A DNA stretch of 64,000 nt, from the NCBI GenBank assembly GCA_006538405.1, contig BJKQ01000008.1:434001-498000 (forward strand), written 5' to 3'. The DNA is from Hansfordia pulvinata. Taxonomy: Eukaryota; Ascomycota; Sordariomycetes; Xylariales. Position 1 is the stretch's first letter, and each line of letters begins with the position of its first letter. Of this stretch, positions 13,633 to 24,184 are shown in pieces. The notes under the pieces were generated by a model. It was not told the origin of the DNA. It made no database searches and saw only the letters and a list, made by a program, of their open reading frames with translations. Position numbers and translations under genes: made by a program.

Positions 13633-13906
13633 GGTGGTGTCAGGGAGCGCCCGCCCGGTGACATGAGGCAGAGCCCTCGTGGTGGCGACGGAGCCTCATC
13701 GAGAGAGGCAGGCCAGGGTCGATTCAGCGGCGCCAGTGGTGCATGTGGGACAGCCCGGTCAGGCAGGCTGAACGTCCGTACTAAGTTACGCGTAGAGTCC
13801 TTCACGGCAGAGCCAAGGCAGGCGCGTCTAGTCGCGTCCGGGCGGCTGGGGCTGGCAGGCGCGACACGCAGTCAGGAGCGGTGCAGGTGCCACGGTGCTC
13901 ACCTAA
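13633..13906. other. Upstream region of mph1
   Basis: GC-rich, no gene recognised. It contains the promoter and 5' leader of the minus-strand helicase gene. I saw no clear TATA box. Confidence 0.4.
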
Positions 13907-14323
13907 GCGCAGCGTGTAAGCGTACCCCCTTTTCGTGTGAATTTACCCCCTTCCATGTTCGTTTTCCCTAGGTGATATGCGTTATAAAGTATAGATACTT
14001 CCAATGCTTCAAGATCATGTATCTTCAGCTTTCCCATTTTGCAACCCGCCCTGCTTTTATCCCTAGCTACCAATTCGAGTGTTAAAAAGATAAGGAAAGA
14101 TATGAACCCGCGCACTCGAGGTCCAGACTTGAAGGAGGGGAGGACCCCCTGGAGGGGGACCCCCTTTAGGTCGCCAGACCGACGTGCAAGACGCTGGTAT
14201 GATTAGTAGGTAGATAAATACTTAAAAAAAGACCAAATCAAGTACCGGGACTTACAGCTTTTCTATAGAATTCAGTGGAGGGGGTAGATTCACACGAAAG
14301 GGGGGTACGCATACACGCTGCGC
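13907..14323. mobile_element. MITE-like element with about 48-bp terminal inverted repeats
   Basis: The left end (13907-13955) begins GCGCAGCGTGTAAGCGTACC. The reverse complement of the right end (14276-14323) begins GCGCAGCGTGTATGCGTACC. The two match over about 48 bases with about four mismatches and one gap, including the shared inner parts TTTCGTGTGAAT and TACCCCCT. The 417-bp interior has no open frame of note but has its own G/C-run hairpin-like stretch at about 14,133-14,169. Size and lack of coding capacity fit a miniature inverted-repeat element mobilised by another transposon. A target-site duplication is not clear. The element is not RIP-mutated. Confidence 0.75.
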
Positions 14324-16581
14324 ACTCAAGCGGGTATGGGTACGATGGTACGAGACTACCGAAGGCAACTTGAGGTGCCCCTACGAAAATCCGGTCCGAC
14401 CGTCGTTTGTGGCGTATAAAACCACTGGACGGAGTTGGGTCGTTGCCGGGTACCTTAGGTAAGGTAATCATGCTGTACATCGAATGGGCGGACAAGACAT
14501 CTTCCTTAAAATCCGCACGCGGGGTCTAGACCTCTCATGGACAAATTGGAAGCTGTGCCTCCTTTCGAGTAGTAGGTATAGGTAGGTAATCAGGTGAATT
14601 GCAGACCCTGGCTGAAATACCGGTGCAGGCGTACGACTACTCGTATCCGACGTGCAGATGGTCCAGACGGATGCTCTAGGCATCGGGCACATCCGAGTGC
14701 GCGTACAGCGAGAATGGATACGAGAAACGTGAATATCCACTATCTGGCCCCGGTTCATGCTTGACCCAATTGTGGAATCGTACGGCTCACGCTCTCAGTC
14801 CAGAGATTATCACATGCCAAATATGCGCCCGTTAGCACAGACATGTTCTGCCCTAGAAAGTCAACAATCCATCATCACCACCCTCCTTATCATCACATCC
14901 ATCTGCCCCAGAGCTTGGTCTCTGTACGCTTCACCTGGCGCCTGGCAGTCCGCTTGCACAGTCAGAGACTGACGATGGCCATCGTTGTCGGATGGACGGC
15001 ACCAGGTCGCAGCCCAGACCGACCCGAGGAACATTACAGTGGGTGGTGCAACGTCCCAGGATCTGGGGAGGGCCGGCGTTCGGTCAGCCAATGCTGGCAA
15101 ACTCGTATCGGCCCGGCCGGGTCCCGGCCCAGGACGACCGGTGCAGTGCAGGCGAATTGTGCCAAGCACATCAATGAAGCCCGGATTACGGCAATGGCTG
15201 GGAGGAAATCGACCCGCTGTATGTGTACGGAGTATCAAGGTCTGACCTGCATAGGTATAGGTAGCCGATCGCCAGGGTCTCGCGGGGTCTCGCAAGCGTA
15301 TCTGTATATGCCGAGTACTCACCTACCTTACCTAACATACTTCGAGATGTATCGTTGGTTGAATTGTCAATTGATCGCTCTTCTGGCCACAATGCCAGGA
15401 CCTGGACTGCGGCGCATCCATCTTGCTGTTATCTGCGCTGTGACATACCTCATGTAATGAGTACTGATGATGCCTGGGTTCATTAGGTAACGAGCACGTA
15501 GCACGACAGACCAATATCCATCGAGCCGTACCCCAGCAATGTCTTTTTATTTCCAGCAAATCAAACGCCTTCGGGTCGGGTGTTAGTTGATAAGCACTCA
15601 AACCGCACAGTGTGTGTCTGTTCACGATGGACGCCTGCGCCGTCAAAAACGCCCCCGGGCGACCGTTGAGTCTGGTCGGGACGCTCGAATGCATCCTCGA
15701 ACTCTATCCAAGCCAGCCTCTGCCATGGAACCCAGTGCTGCAAACCGGGCTACCGAGTGCTACCAAAGATCCAAGTAACTCGTCCTTGCTCCGTCCGTCC
15801 CTACCGTACCTTGCCTACATACCTCCTACCTACTAACCTATGGAACCTACCTTACTTCCTTAAGGTACCAACCTGCTCCATCAGTCTCTTCTCCGCCTCG
15901 TCTCGCCACGCCACGCCACGCCACGCTTCTGCTTTGCTTTGCTCAGCTCTATTCTCCTCATCCTCATCACCCTCTTCCGGCCCCTCTTCCTCTACGTCCA
16001 CTTTCCCACACATTCTCCGTTTCCAATCGAGCCAATAGACACCGGCCCATGCGTCGCTTGCACCGGAAGAGACTGGATTGGATTGCCTCCATCCCCGCCC
16101 ACCCTTCCCTGACGTGATCTCTCCCTTATCAACACCACCACCACCACCACCACCACCTCGACGCAACGCAGGCCAACGCCACCTCGCCTCACAAAGTCCT
16201 GACCTACATACGCGTGTAAGCCGGAGCACAAGCTGCCACGGATCGCCATGTTATGATTTGGCCAATCGCCGGCTTTCGTTCGACTGCTTCCGGTCTCGTC
16301 GCTGCTTTGCAATCTTCTCCCTCCTCCCACCCTCTCCGTCCCTCAGTCAATTGTCGATCAAACCGCCGGGCATTGACGTCAGACGCAGACGCGGACGCAA
16401 GCGTGGGCGCATGGCCTGCGTTGACTTTGTCCAGCGCCACCGTCCGTTTGGCCGCCCCCGCCAGCTTGCCCTGCCCTCATACACCTGATTTCTAGAGGCC
16501 AAATCTGTCAAGCCCGCCCGCCACATTGTCTCGCCTGGCTCACCAGTCTCAGCCGCCGCCCATCACTCACACTCGCTTGCC
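14324..16581. other. Intergenic, no supported gene
   Basis: It carries TACCTACCTA and AGGTAGGTA motifs, TACTCGTA-type motifs, a short (CCACG)n run near 15,905-15,925, a (CCA)n run near 16,135-16,155 and a CRE-like palindrome at 16,374. The right end is the promoter and 5' leader of the acyltransferase gene. Overlapping open frames on both strands have no recognisable domain. Confidence 0.5.
16374..16381. promoter_or_regulatory. CRE palindrome TGACGTCA upstream of DGAT1
   Basis: A perfect TGACGTCA, the consensus for ATF/CREB bZIP factors, lies 208 bp before the acyltransferase start codon. The following bases GACGCAG are also found after the same palindrome at 35,919. A functional role is inferred from sequence only. 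Confidence 0.45.
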
Positions 16582-18292
16582 ATGGACTCGGCCGTCGCCA
16601 CCACAACCGGCGTCGAGATGTCGCCGCCCCAAGATGAGCGCGAGCGCGCGCTGCGGGCCCGAGACGGCGACAAGCCGCGTCAACCCCCGGTTGCCGCCTC
16701 CACCGCCGGCCAGGCGCCCGGCAGAAGCAGCGCCCGGCCCACGGGCCGCTACCGGCACGTCGCGGCCGTCCACTACAAAACGAGGCCCTCGACCCTGAGC
16801 CACGACTCGGACGCCACGCCCAGCTTCCTGGGCTTCCGCAACCTGATGGTCATATTCCTTGTTGTCGGCAACCTGCGGTTGATGATTGAGAATGTGCAAA
16901 AGGTGCGTGTGTGACCGGCGGTCGGAGAGAAAAAGTCTTGTCCCACACTGGGTTGTGATCCGCCACTGACCGCAAGCACACATGCAGTACGGCAACCTCA
17001 TTTGCCTGACGTGCCATGACTTCCGTCGACAGGACGTGCTGCTCGGTACGGGGCTGTATTTCCTGGTGCCCGGCTTTCTGTTCGTGGCGCACCTCATAGA
17101 GCAGTACGCGGCGCAGACGGCGCGCATCTCGCGGGCGCAGGAGGAAGAATGGCAAGGGAGGAATGAGCCCAGCAGCCCGACCGAGGCGCAACAGGTGCGC
17201 TTCTACTACACGTGGCGCGTGATTCGGGCGCTGCATGGCCTCAACGCGACGGCGACGCTGCTGGTGACGAGCTGGGTCGTCTTCCACCACATCCACCACC
17301 CGCTGATCGGCACCGTCACCGAGCTGCACAGCATCATTGTGTGGATGAAGATGGCCTCGTACGCCTTGACGAACCGCGACCTGCGCCACGCTTACCTGCA
17401 CCCAGCCCGGGGCGAGCTGGCCGCGCTGCCCGAGATCTACGAGCACTGCCCTTACCCGCAGAACGTCACCATGGCCAACCTGGCGTACTTCTGGTGGGCG
17501 CCGACGCTCGTGTACCAGCCCGTGTACCCGCGGACGGAGCGGGTACGGTGGACGTACGTTGGCAAGCGGCTGGGCGAGGCGCTGTGCCTCAGCGTCTTCA
17601 TTTGGTTCTGCAGCGCGCAGTACGCGGCCCCGACGCTGCGCAACTCGCTCGACAGCATGGCCGAGCTCAACGTGCTGGGCATCACAGAGCGCCTGCTCAA
17701 GCTATCGACCATCTCGCTGGTCATCTGGCTGGCTGGCTTCTTCGCCCTGTTCCAGTCCATGCTGAACGGGCTGGCCGAGGTGATGCGCTTCGGCGACCGC
17801 GCATTCTACGACGACTGGTGGAACTCGGCCAGCCTGGGCGACTACTGGCGCATGTGGAACAAGCCTGTGAACCAATTCATGAGGCGCCACGTTTACTCGC
17901 CCCTGGTGGCTAGAGGCTACAGCATCTGGCACGCCAGCATTGCCGTCTTCTTCGTGTCGGCTATTCTGCACGAATTCCTCGTGGGGATCCCTACGCATAA
18001 CATCATTGGTATGCCCCACCCGCTCGTTCTCTTGCTCCCCTCGAGACCATCGCTGACACTTCTGCCTTGACGCAAAGGCGTGGCGTTCATGGGCATGCTC
18101 CTGCAGCTTCCTCTGATCAAGCTGACGGCACCGATGCAAAAGTGGCACAGCCCGACGTGGAGGCTGGTAGGCAACTGCATCTTCTGGGTGACCTTTACCG
18201 TGTTCGGGCAGCCTTTTGCGGCGCTCATCTACTTCTACGCGTGGCAGTCCAAGTACGGGTCGGTGAGTAGGAAGATGGCCGGCCCTGCGTGA
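16582..18292 (+). CDS. Diacylglycerol/sterol O-acyltransferase, MBOAT family (DGAT1-like)
   Basis: Exons 16582-16902, 16988-18008 and 18078-18292 give 518 aa. Introns of 85 and 69 nt have GTGCGT/CAG and GTATGC/AAG borders. The start is in GCCATGG context. The MBOAT enzyme transfers acyl-CoA to diacylglycerol (or sterol) in the ER membrane to make storage lipid. Supporting features are a disordered N-terminus of about 80 residues, the start of the membrane domain at FLGFRNLMVI, the family motif FYDDWWN (about residue 379) followed by YWRMWNKPVNQF, and the predicted catalytic His in ILHEFLVG (about 433). Several long hydrophobic segments are present, and length fits DGAT1. DGAT1 is favoured over ARE-type sterol acyltransferase by the FRNLMVI...NLRLMIEN and CHDFRRQD segments. 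A GTGAGT near 18,262 could be an alternative donor, so the last nine codons are less certain. Confidence 0.9.
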
Positions 18293-18500
18293 GACGACGT
18301 CCAACGAGAGAGTGGACGCGTCCCCGGTATAGGTGTGAAGGAGCATCGAGTGGTGACGATGGACACATTGCGGGCTTGCGAGTACTTGCACGGGCGGTCC
18401 AAAGAATTGTTATTAATCTTAATCAAGGGAGTCGTTAATTCCAACAGGCGAGGAGACAACACGCACCTCATAGCCTTCAAGATGTGAACCACTTCTCCCT

Positions 18501-18501
<1 letters not shown>

Positions 18502-18534
<33 letters not shown>
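18502..18534. repeat. (CA)n microsatellite
   Basis: Sixteen CA units without interruption, about 210 bp after the acyltransferase stop codon. Confidence 0.9.
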
Positions 18535-18537
<3 letters not shown>

Positions 18538-20381
18538 CATGGGATCGAATGCTTGGTCTCAGACCGTCGTCGTCGGACGCAGGTCTCAGATGGCGAGCGA
18601 ATCTGCATTGTTTCGACGACGCGCGAGGAAGCGACTACAGGTTTGAGGAGCGAGGGTACGCAGCGATTCGCTGGCGTCGCCCACTCGAACGCAGTCTGGT
18701 GAGGAGGGCCGATGCACACAGAGGCCCAGAACGCTGGCCTACTCGACGACACTCCGCGCGTGTGACGTGGGGGGTCCCGGCTGCCGTTGTACGAGAGGTA
18801 GGTGCCTACCTACGTAAGTCATCGGCGCATGTGCAGCCAACCGTGGATGAAGAAGACGCGGCTCATGATACCATGCTGGCGTCACTGCTCGGCCGGGCGC
18901 ACGTACGTGTGCATACGAGTATTCGTCCGCAATGAAGGTAGCATTCACCCACTCACCGGCGGTGCATGAGATGGACCGTAGCGGGAAACGTGGGGCGTCA
19001 ATCGTGAAGCTCATCAGAGCCCCGCTTCCAGGGCCGGGCGTCCATGACGAGTCCTGACGAGACCGGGGACTTGCATGGATGCTGGGGAGCTGCCGGATAG
19101 GTACCTGAGGGCGCCGGGGAGAAAAGGTACCGGCGAGTACTTTACATGGATTGGATGATGCCGCTGATAGCCGTCCCTCGTCGAACCCTGCCAGCACCTG
19201 CTTGCGCCAATAACACCCGCTCGCAACCCTTCACTTGCATCGCACCGTTGCCTCTCACTTCCAATTCCAGGGGGCAAGGGAGAAGTTGAGAATGGGGTTC
19301 GCAGACTATGTGAAGCCGGCGCCTACGGCAAGAATCGAGGGCGGGAAAAGTGTCAGTTTGCCCACACGAGATAGCGACACTCCGCATTCAATCCATGTAG
19401 GTACGGTACGAATACGAGCGAGAGGGAGGTATCTGTCCGCTACCTTCTGTTCCTAGACGGGCGCAACGGGGTACATGTAAGTGGAGATACCTCTTTTCGA
19501 ATGACCCAGCTTGTACCTTTCGATGTTCCCATCCACCCGAGCTTGACTCGTGGATGTAAACAAAAAGGCCATAATAAAACAACAAAGAGGCCGCTGGGCG
19601 GCAGGCAGGACAATAGCCTCATACAGCATTTTTTCCTCCTCCTCCATCTTTTCCATCCGCCCTTCCGATAATACGCCGCCTATACTCGTCCTGGCGATGA
19701 ATTAGCAGCGCCCTCCCTTGTGCTTTGCGGGCTGAGAGAACAAGGCAGAGCTGACCGGACTGGATTGGACTGGACTGGACTGACCTGGCCTGGCCTTGCC
19801 TGCACGGCGGCTTGACCACCCGTGTCTTGGAAGCCCGACTGGCTGGCTACTACTAATAAACCACTATTTTGCTTTTGTCCTCGCCACGGGGACGCTTACC
19901 GACGCTTGCGAGTGCTCAACGCGCATCACCCCACGATCGCTCCCTGGTTTGGAGCTGCGGATCGGATCTGGCCCTGGTCCCGCACGCACCGGCTTGCTCG
20001 GAGCGGACGTAAGCCTGGGCTCGGAGCAGAAGCAGAAGCAGCAACAGCAGCCACAACAACCAAACCTCACTTGCAACAGCATCACTCGAGCAGCCAGCCA
20101 GCAGCCTCAGTCCCCGGCCTGAATCCCAATACCCGCTAAACGTAGCACACAGGTCCCCGCCGCTGCCGCCTCGTTAGGTTTGCTGAGCCGCACGCACCTG
20201 CCTCGCAAAAGCCCGTCGCACAACGTCGTCGGTCGCACCTGCCACGACGCTGCACGGTTTCGTCATCGACGCCTGTGCCCCGACCTCGGCCGGCTCGCTC
20301 TCGCCCTTCAATCGCTTCAATCTTGCCTTCTGTCCTAGCCTTCAACCCGCCTCATTCCTTGACATCGCCTCTCCGCGACTG

Positions 20382-20413
20382 GCATCGCATCGCATCGCAT
20401 CGCATCGCATCGC
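20382..20413. repeat. (GCATC)n pentanucleotide repeat
   Basis: Six GCATC units in a row, about 55 bp before the transporter start codon and probably within its 5' leader. Confidence 0.9.
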
Positions 20414-20467
20414 AGGGCGTCGCCATTCATCGCATCCCCAGGCCGCCCCACGACGACATCGCCCGCC

Positions 20468-22470
20468 ATGGCGCCCCGGCTGCTCTCGGCCTTGTCGCCG
20501 TCGCTGCCCTTCGCCGACCACGCCACCCCCCTCCAGGCTGCCACCTACCTGCTGGGCATCTCTCTCTTCAGCATCTCCTTCCTCGTCTTCCTCAACAGCT
20601 CCGTCAGCTTTGTTGTCTCGGACCTGCTCGGCCTCCGCCATGGCGTTGGCGACATTGTCGGCACCCTCGGCTTCGTCGACGAGATTGTCGCCCTTGTCGC
20701 CTGCCCTGTCTGGGGCCTCGTCTCCGATCGCCTCGGTGTCCGCTGGGTTGCTGTCCTCGGCTATGCCATTATCGCTGCCGCCCTCGCCCTCTTCGTCGAA
20801 GCCCGCTCCGTCCCGGCGCTCGTCCTCGCCCGTGTCCTCTTCGCCCTCGGCGCCACCGCTGCTGCCACCATGGTCACCGCCGTCCTGCCTGTCCTGACCG
20901 ATGACGACGACCACCATCAGCCCCTCAAGGGCGCCCCGGCCGAACGCGACCACGCTGCTGCCCCAGGCCGCAAGCCCGGCCACAACCCTCGCGACAGTGT
21001 GGCCATGAGCCACGAGAGCGACCTGACCATCACCCCGAGCGCTTTTCCAGTCGCGTCTCCAACGGTTCCTCATCTCGCGACCAGGATAGCAGTCACGAAG
21101 AGGCGAGCTTGATGGGAGGCGCCCAAGCGGCCGACGCCCGCGCCAGTAAGCCGTCTGCACTCGCCGGTCTGGTCGGCCTCTTCACCGGCTGCGGCGCGCT
21201 GGTCGCCCTCTCCGTCTTTCTGCCGCTGCCCGCGCAATTCTCCAAGCGCGACGGAGTCACCCCTGCCCAGGCTATCACATACAGCTTCTATGTTGTCGGG
21301 GCCGTTGCCCTATGCGTCGCCATTTTTGTCTTCTTCGGTCTTCGCGGTCTGCGAGGCGAGGAGAGGAAAGGCTGGCGCATGCTGCTCGGTGTCGACGACC
21401 ACCGCCGCGACAACACAGTCACCTCGGAGCGCCAGTCCATCTACATCGATATCAATGACTCGTCAGTCGGCGGTGACGAGCCCGAGCCTCCGCCACCGTA
21501 CCACGCGCTCCTGCTTTCGTCCATCCGCCTCGGCTTCACCGACCCCCACATCGCCGTGGGCTATCTGGGCGGCTTCGTGGCGCGGGCCAGCACAGTAGCC
21601 ATCTCGCTGTTTCTGCCCCTCTACATCAATGCTTATTATATCGACAATGGCTTCTGCCACGGCTCTCCCAATGACTCTTCGCCTGAGTTGAAGAAGGAAT
21701 GCCGTGCTGCTTACATCCTGGCGTCGATTCTATCTGGCGTGGCCCAGCTCGTTGCTCTGCTTTCCGCCCCGCTGTTTGGGTACCTCAGCGGGCGTGCTCG
21801 TGGGCACACCAACAGCCGTGCGCGTCTCTTCGGCAGCAACGCGCCGCTCCTTGTCGCATCAGCTGTAGGCGTCGTCGGCTACATCATCTTCCCGCACCTG
21901 GCCAGTCCCGAGTACAGCAACAACGATGGGCGCGGCGGCAACGCGTCCGTCTTCCTTGTGGTGTCCCTGCTCGGCATCAGTCAGATTGGCGCCATTGTGT
22001 GCTCGCTCGGCTCGTTGGGTCGCGGCGTGCTCAGTGGCGACGAGAGCGACATCCCACACTACATTGATGACAGCGAGAACTCTGGCCAGGAGCCTCTGCA
22101 TCCAGCTGCGGCCGCCAGTGCTGGTGGGTCCTACGAGCGTGAGCCATTGCTCAGAAACAACCACAACTCCGACACGCCAGATACCCCGATCATCAGCAGT
22201 CCGATCGACGACTGCACTTACCACCGCCGACAACGGCGCAGCAACAACAAGCACGCCGTCTCGCGGGTGCAGCTCAAAGGCTCTATCGCGGGCGTGTACT
22301 CTTTGTGTGGCGGCGCTGCGATTTTGCTGCTCACCAAGCTCGGCGGCTACCTTTTCGATGCCGCCTCGCACGGTGCCCCTTTCTATCTCATGGCCGGCTT
22401 CAACGGCGCTCTGCTAGTCGCGTGTCTGCTCATAGACTTGGTAGGAAGGAAGAAGCAAGTTCGCGCATAG
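20468..22470 (+). CDS. Major facilitator superfamily transporter, apparent frameshift
   Basis: The first frame runs from the ATG at 20468 (GCCATGG context) and encodes the N-terminal six-helix half, with the MFS signature-like stretch GLVSDRLGVRW. The second frame, open through 21,109-22,470, encodes the C-terminal half ending LIDLVGRKKQVRA. The two halves lie in different frames and meet in the hydrophilic central loop near 21,033-21,036. There a four-C run would need five C to pass from SDLTITP directly into ERFSSRVSNGSS. I found no GT-AG pair that restores frame: the few GTs nearby are poor donors. With one base added the protein would be about 667 aa with about 12 membrane helices. Substrate unknown. 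The hydrophilic loops hold Ser/Asp-rich and His-rich segments. The shift may be a sequence error or a real mutation. Confidence 0.8.
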
Positions 22471-23858
22471 CGGGATAAACTAGAATATGAGAAAAAAAGA
22501 GAAAAGAAAATCCAAAAGGCTTCTGAGTTATTTCCCGGCTGTCCTTCAACAAAGGGGGCTTCGACAGCGAGGGCGGGGGCTCTGGGCAATGTATATACAG
22601 GCACGATCTCGGGCCAACCACCAGCTTTTCGACTAAGCGACCCTCACAGCTACGGCAAAATGCCAGGATCATACCCCGGCGGCAGTCGCTTCCAATGTAC
22701 CGACAGCCGTGTAAGAGATCGAAATTCTACGACCTGCTCGGCGTCTTGTCGACCCAAGATCTGGTCTCGGGCCGTGCGACCTCCTTTCTGTAGATTGTTA
22801 TGGTGCCGTCCAAACCTCGCAGGTGGCCACGCCGTCCGTGCGCGAAGGCTGGAGATGGTAGGGGGGGTGCCTGCTCTTCCGTTCCGTTCCGCTTGTTCAA
22901 GCTACAAAATGCAGAGATGAGCAGCAGCAGCAGTGGACTTTCTGCCTCTGAGCGGAGAGTAAAGCGAGCGATGGGCCTCGCAATCCAAAGAACGAAGTGT
23001 CTGCTTCGACCCGCCGTGGAGAAAGTGAAGAAAACGAACGACCCTGTGTCGGTTGTAAAAGGGTGGGGGAAAAAAAACAATCCCGGCAAGCGAATCTCGT
23101 GCTGGGCTGCTGTATTGCTCGCGGCGGGACGTCCCGGGCTTGATAACTCTCTTCCTTCTCTTTCCAAGTCCATGCTCACTCGAGAGTATGAGAAATGGGG
23201 CTCCTTCGGTCCGAGTTGAGAGGGAAACTTTGAACCTGCTGCCGGACTCCGTGACACGAAACAACACATGGTCTCATTTCACGGGGCATGGGGTTTCGCG
23301 GATTTGCCGCACTGAGAGTTTAGTACATAGGGACCTTTGCACATGGGACAAATACGTACAAACATACACGTACACATACATATTCACACGCACACAGGCG
23401 CGAAGACGAACGAAACAGAAGTTGACAGTTGGTTTTGATAACGGAAAGACGAACGCCGACAATGTTGTGCCCAATGTGGTGCATTGAGCTGCACGGCCGG
23501 GCATGGGAGGATACACTCCACAAGGGGGGCCGGCCGCACGATTCTTGTCTTCTGAACTGACAAGTGGAGGACAAACGCCCTCTCGCCAGACACTTCCTCG
23601 TCTATCTATCCGATGCATGATCTCCCCTTGACCCAAACAAGCAAAAGCGGACTGGCTGGCCAGACAAGATGCGCGCGCAGACAGGTGGTGTGTGTGTGTG
23701 CGTGTGTGTGCCTCTCGTCTTCGCTTTCCCTCCCCGACGGCCCGAGGAAGAAGGGAGAGCGAAGGATGAGAAGGCCGTGACCACAAAGATTACCAGATTG
23801 CATACTCCAAGAAAGACCAAGAAGAAAAACACTATGACCGGCCCTCTTTGAACGTCTT
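22471..23858. other. Intergenic between convergent genes
   Basis: No supported gene. It contains CA/TG-rich stretches near 23,360-23,400 and 23,690-23,710 and purine-rich runs. Short overlapping open frames have no recognisable domain. Confidence 0.45.
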
Positions 23859-24184
23859 TTACACCCAAAGCCGGCGCGCAATGCTGGAAGATCTAGTAGC
23901 AAACACAACAAAGGTATACAACGCCAGCGCCGTCGCCACCAGCTGGTAAGGGAGGAGCGCGAAAGCGGCGCTCACGCCCATCATCCACCAACGGAACCGC
24001 GCGATCTGCTCGTCCCGGCTCGCGTCGATGCGCGACCGGACGCGCTCGCGCGGCTCGTCCGACTCGGCGTCCCGGGACCTGGTCGTTGAGTCGTCGCCCG
24101 GCTCATCATCCTGTCCGTCGTCGTCGTCGTCGTCGTCGTCTTCGTCTTCGTAGTCGTCATCGTCATCCCCTTTGTCCTCGGTTG
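23859..24184 (-). CDS. Possible small acidic membrane protein, start unresolved
   Basis: Immediately after the co-chaperone stop codon, a different minus-strand frame stays open for about 108 codons. Its codon use looks like the neighbouring genes (GC-rich third positions). It encodes an Asp/Glu-rich stretch with runs of eight Asp, then a charged segment, then a hydrophobic segment (MMGVSAAFALLPYQLVAT and on) of one or two membrane spans, ending ARRLWV. No ATG lies before the acidic part, only a TTG at 24,188 that overlaps the TGA of the previous gene. It could be a C-terminal extension of the co-chaperone reached by alternative splicing or by a further one-base error, or a separate gene whose first exon I cannot see. 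No family recognised. Confidence 0.35.

Larger units (their letters stand above)
18293..20467. other. Intergenic, no supported gene
   Basis: It contains a (CA)n microsatellite at 18502-18534, AGGTACCT motifs, a (GGACT)-like run near 19,755-19,780 and a (GCATC)n run at 20382-20413 just before the transporter gene. No protein or RNA gene recognised. Confidence 0.5.

Noticed and set aside
17212..17913. 233-codon frame within the acyltransferase gene
   Set aside because: An overlapping frame of the GC-rich DGAT1 exon, rich in Arg/Ala/Pro as frame-shifted translations are.
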